A stretch of DNA of 64,000 nucleotides from Vibrio natriegens NBRC 15636 = ATCC 14048 = DSM 759 (lineage in GTDB: Bacteria > Pseudomonadota > Gammaproteobacteria > Enterobacterales > Vibrionaceae): assembly GCF_035621455.1 (NCBI RefSeq), contig NZ_CP141823.1, forward strand, positions 248,001-312,000, given 5' to 3'. The notes under the pieces were generated by a model. That model saw only the letters and a program-made list of their open reading frames with translations, did no database searches and was not told where the DNA came from. Both the position numbers and the translations under genes were made by a program. Of this stretch, positions 62,618 to 64,000 are shown one piece after another; within the stretch, counting starts at the first letter, position 1, and each line of letters starts with the position of its first letter.

Positions 62618-63511
62618 TTAAATACGCTCAATATCTTTGGTACCAAACAGGCCATATGGCTTGAAGGCAAGAATGATTAACAGCACATAGAAAGGTGCGA
62701 TGTTGTACAGGTTACCCACTTGCAGGTATTGGCTATCAAAGAACTCAGCCAGATTCTCTAGTAACCCGATAGTGATACCACCAACAATCGCCCCGACCAC
62801 CGAGTCCAAGCCTCCTAAGATTACCGCTGGGAATACTTTGATGCCGATGATGGATAGCGCGTCAGAAACACCGTTTACAATCCCGATAACAATCCCTGCT
62901 GTCGCGGATACCATCGCCGAAATAGCCCAACTGATCGCAAACACTTTCTTGATGGAAATGCCAAGACTCTGAGCTACTTGCTGGTTAAATGCCGTCGCTC
63001 GCATCGCCAAACCCATTTTGCTGAATTTGAAGAACCAGTAGAACGCACCCATGATGATCATCGAGAAAATTAAACTAAGGATGTAAGCAAACTCGACGTT
63101 TAAACCACCAATATTCACCACGTTTGTTTCGAATACTTGTGGATAAGAAACGGCTGATACGCCAAATATCCATTTCATCAGTGCCTGGAAGAACATCGAC
63201 AGACCGATCGTCACCATAATGACCGAGATGATCGGCTCACCGATTAAAGGCCTGAGTACAATGGTTTGCACAGCGATACCAAACACCATCATAAAGGCGA
63301 GTGTCAGTAAGAAGCCGACAAAGAAAGGTAATTGAAGGTGAACCAACGCCGCCCAACACACCCATGCGCCGATCAGTAGAAATTCACCTTGCGCGAAGTT
63401 CACCACCTGAGTCGATTTGTAAATCAATACAAAGCACATGGCGACCACGCCATACAACATGCCGACGATTACGCCATTAATGACGAGTTGCAGTAATAAA
63501 TCCGTATTCAC
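62618..63511 (-). CDS. ABC transporter permease, LivH-like
   Basis: A 297-residue permease with about eight membrane segments; VINGVIVGMLYGVVAMCFVLI, NFAQGEFLLIGAW and ILGGLDSVVGAIVGG are LivH signatures. The start is GTG, and its first base is the last base of the TAG stop of the upstream ligase gene, so translation is probably coupled. GGAGG lies eight bases before the GTG. Confidence 0.92.
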   Translation of the reverse strand: MNTDLLLQLVINGVIVGMLYGVVAMCFVLIYKSTQVVNFAQGEFLLIGAWVCWAALVHLQLPFFVGFLLTLAFMMVFGIAVQTIVLRPLIGEPIISVIMVTIGLSMFFQALMKWIFGVSAVSYPQVFETNVVNIGGLNVEFAYILSLIFSMIIMGAFYWFFKFSKMGLAMRATAFNQQVAQSLGISIKKVFAISWAISAMVSATAGIVIGIVNGVSDALSIIGIKVFPAVILGGLDSVVGAIVGGITIGLLENLAEFFDSQYLQVGNLYNIAPFYVLLIILAFKPYGLFGTKDIERI

Positions 63512-64000
63512 TATGCGATCCTCCGTTGTTCGCTATCCACCAGTGTCAGCTCATGTTGAATAAGCGTTTCAATCACCAATGACGTTTGAATGCGTGTCTT
63601 AGTCCCATCCTGATAAGTAATCACCGTATCGACATCGACATTTGGCGCTGCACTGTAAATGGTTTCGATGATGTCACCGTATTTCTCCGCAACCACACCA
63701 CGACGAACTTTACGCGTACGGGTTAACTCGCCGTCATCGGCATCCAGCTCTTTATAAAGCAGAATAAATTTGCTGATTTTCTGTGCGTCTGGAAGTGATT
63801 CATTCACTTTCATTACTTCTTCGCGAATCGCTCTATACACTTCAGGTTGCGCAGAAAGGTTGGTGTAGTTGGTGAACGCAATACCCTTTTGCTCTGCCCA
63901 TTTCGCAACGATTGCATAACGAATACAGATAATTGCAGAGAGCCAAGGTCTGTCTTTGCCCACCACAACCGCTTCTGCGATAAATGGTGAAAACTTGAGT
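63511..64000 (-). CDS. AMP-binding acyl-CoA synthetase, C-terminal fragment
   Basis: The last 162 codons of a gene that continues off the right edge; the frame is open to the edge. SPFIAEAVVVGKDRPWLSAII is the C-terminal domain entry of long-chain acyl-CoA synthetases (shown here as SPFIAEAVVVGKD), followed by LTRTRKVRRGVVAEKY, the lysine-bearing end region of this subclass. It shares an operon with the Liv-type transporter, suggesting import and activation of a carboxylic acid. Confidence 0.82.
   Translation of the reverse strand, partial: LKFSPFIAEAVVVGKDRPWLSAIICIRYAIVAKWAEQKGIAFTNYTNLSAQPEVYRAIREEVMKVNESLPDAQKISKFILLYKELDADDGELTRTRKVRRGVVAEKYGDIIETIYSAAPNVDVDTVITYQDGTKTRIQTSLVIETLIQHELTLVDSEQRRIA

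Noticed and set aside
1..64000. CRISPR array, insertion sequence, prophage, integron attC sites
   Set aside because: No regularly spaced direct repeats, no transposase or integrase motifs and no attC-like sites were seen on either strand.

Overview
The window looks like ordinary, moderate-GC Vibrio chromosome (Gammaproteobacteria). The evidence is the gene order betI-betB-betA-proX-proW-proV, the divergent LiuR-controlled branched-chain acid genes, Vibrio-like protein sequences throughout, and the absence of phage, insertion sequence, tRNA, rRNA or CRISPR. In Vibrio parahaemolyticus-like species the bet/pro and liu loci lie on the small chromosome, so I infer, without proof, that this is chromosome 2 of a Harveyi-clade-like species. 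Names rest on motifs and family knowledge; no search was run.

Layout. 1-8.5 kb: assimilatory nitrate reduction. The first codons of nasA leave to the left; cobA, nirB, nirD, a NarK-type transporter, a PP2C phosphatase/Ser-Thr kinase fusion and a NarP-like response regulator run to the right. The divergent spacer has two good sigma-54 promoters facing outward and six copies of TACCAC between or beside them. 8.6-11.4 kb: fatty acid hydroxylase family protein, DUF2804 protein, OsmC protein and an unlisted 40-residue membrane peptide. 11.7-16.8 kb: CHASE4-PAS-degenerate GGDEF-EAL protein, then NfeD protease and slipin. 16.9-23.8 kb: choline oxidation to glycine betaine plus betaine/choline uptake. 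24.4-39.4 kb: catabolism of valine, isoleucine and leucine acyl-CoAs in two divergent operons around liuR, with clear LiuR boxes. 39.5-41.9 kb: MarR regulator and FUSC exporter.

42.3-44.3 kb holds mesX-mesD, the DUF1852 protein and the core methionine synthase that needs it and oxygen, but neither methyl-folate nor cobalamin. A perfect MetR-type palindrome sits about 65 bp before a plausible promoter. This is the most unusual enzymology in the window. 45.7-51.3 kb: dgcN-dgcA (D-glutamate catabolism through N-acetylated intermediates), an amino-acid ABC importer lacking its ATPase here, and a divergent LysR regulator. 51.3-57.8 kb: nitronate monooxygenase, MscS channel, Tat-exported sulfite dehydrogenase with a diheme cytochrome, an unknown secreted protein in a very AT-rich zone, and a TPMT-like methyltransferase. 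57.9-64 kb: a Liv-type ABC importer with two adenylate-forming enzymes, one of which lacks a recognisable ATP P-loop motif.

Across the window many gene junctions carry strong hairpins without a U-tract. All three complete substrate-binding-protein genes are followed by one before the next gene of the operon, which fits raised expression of the binding protein over its membrane partners. The region between the livM-like and livK-like genes is a 200-base block of nested inverted repeats with no assigned role.
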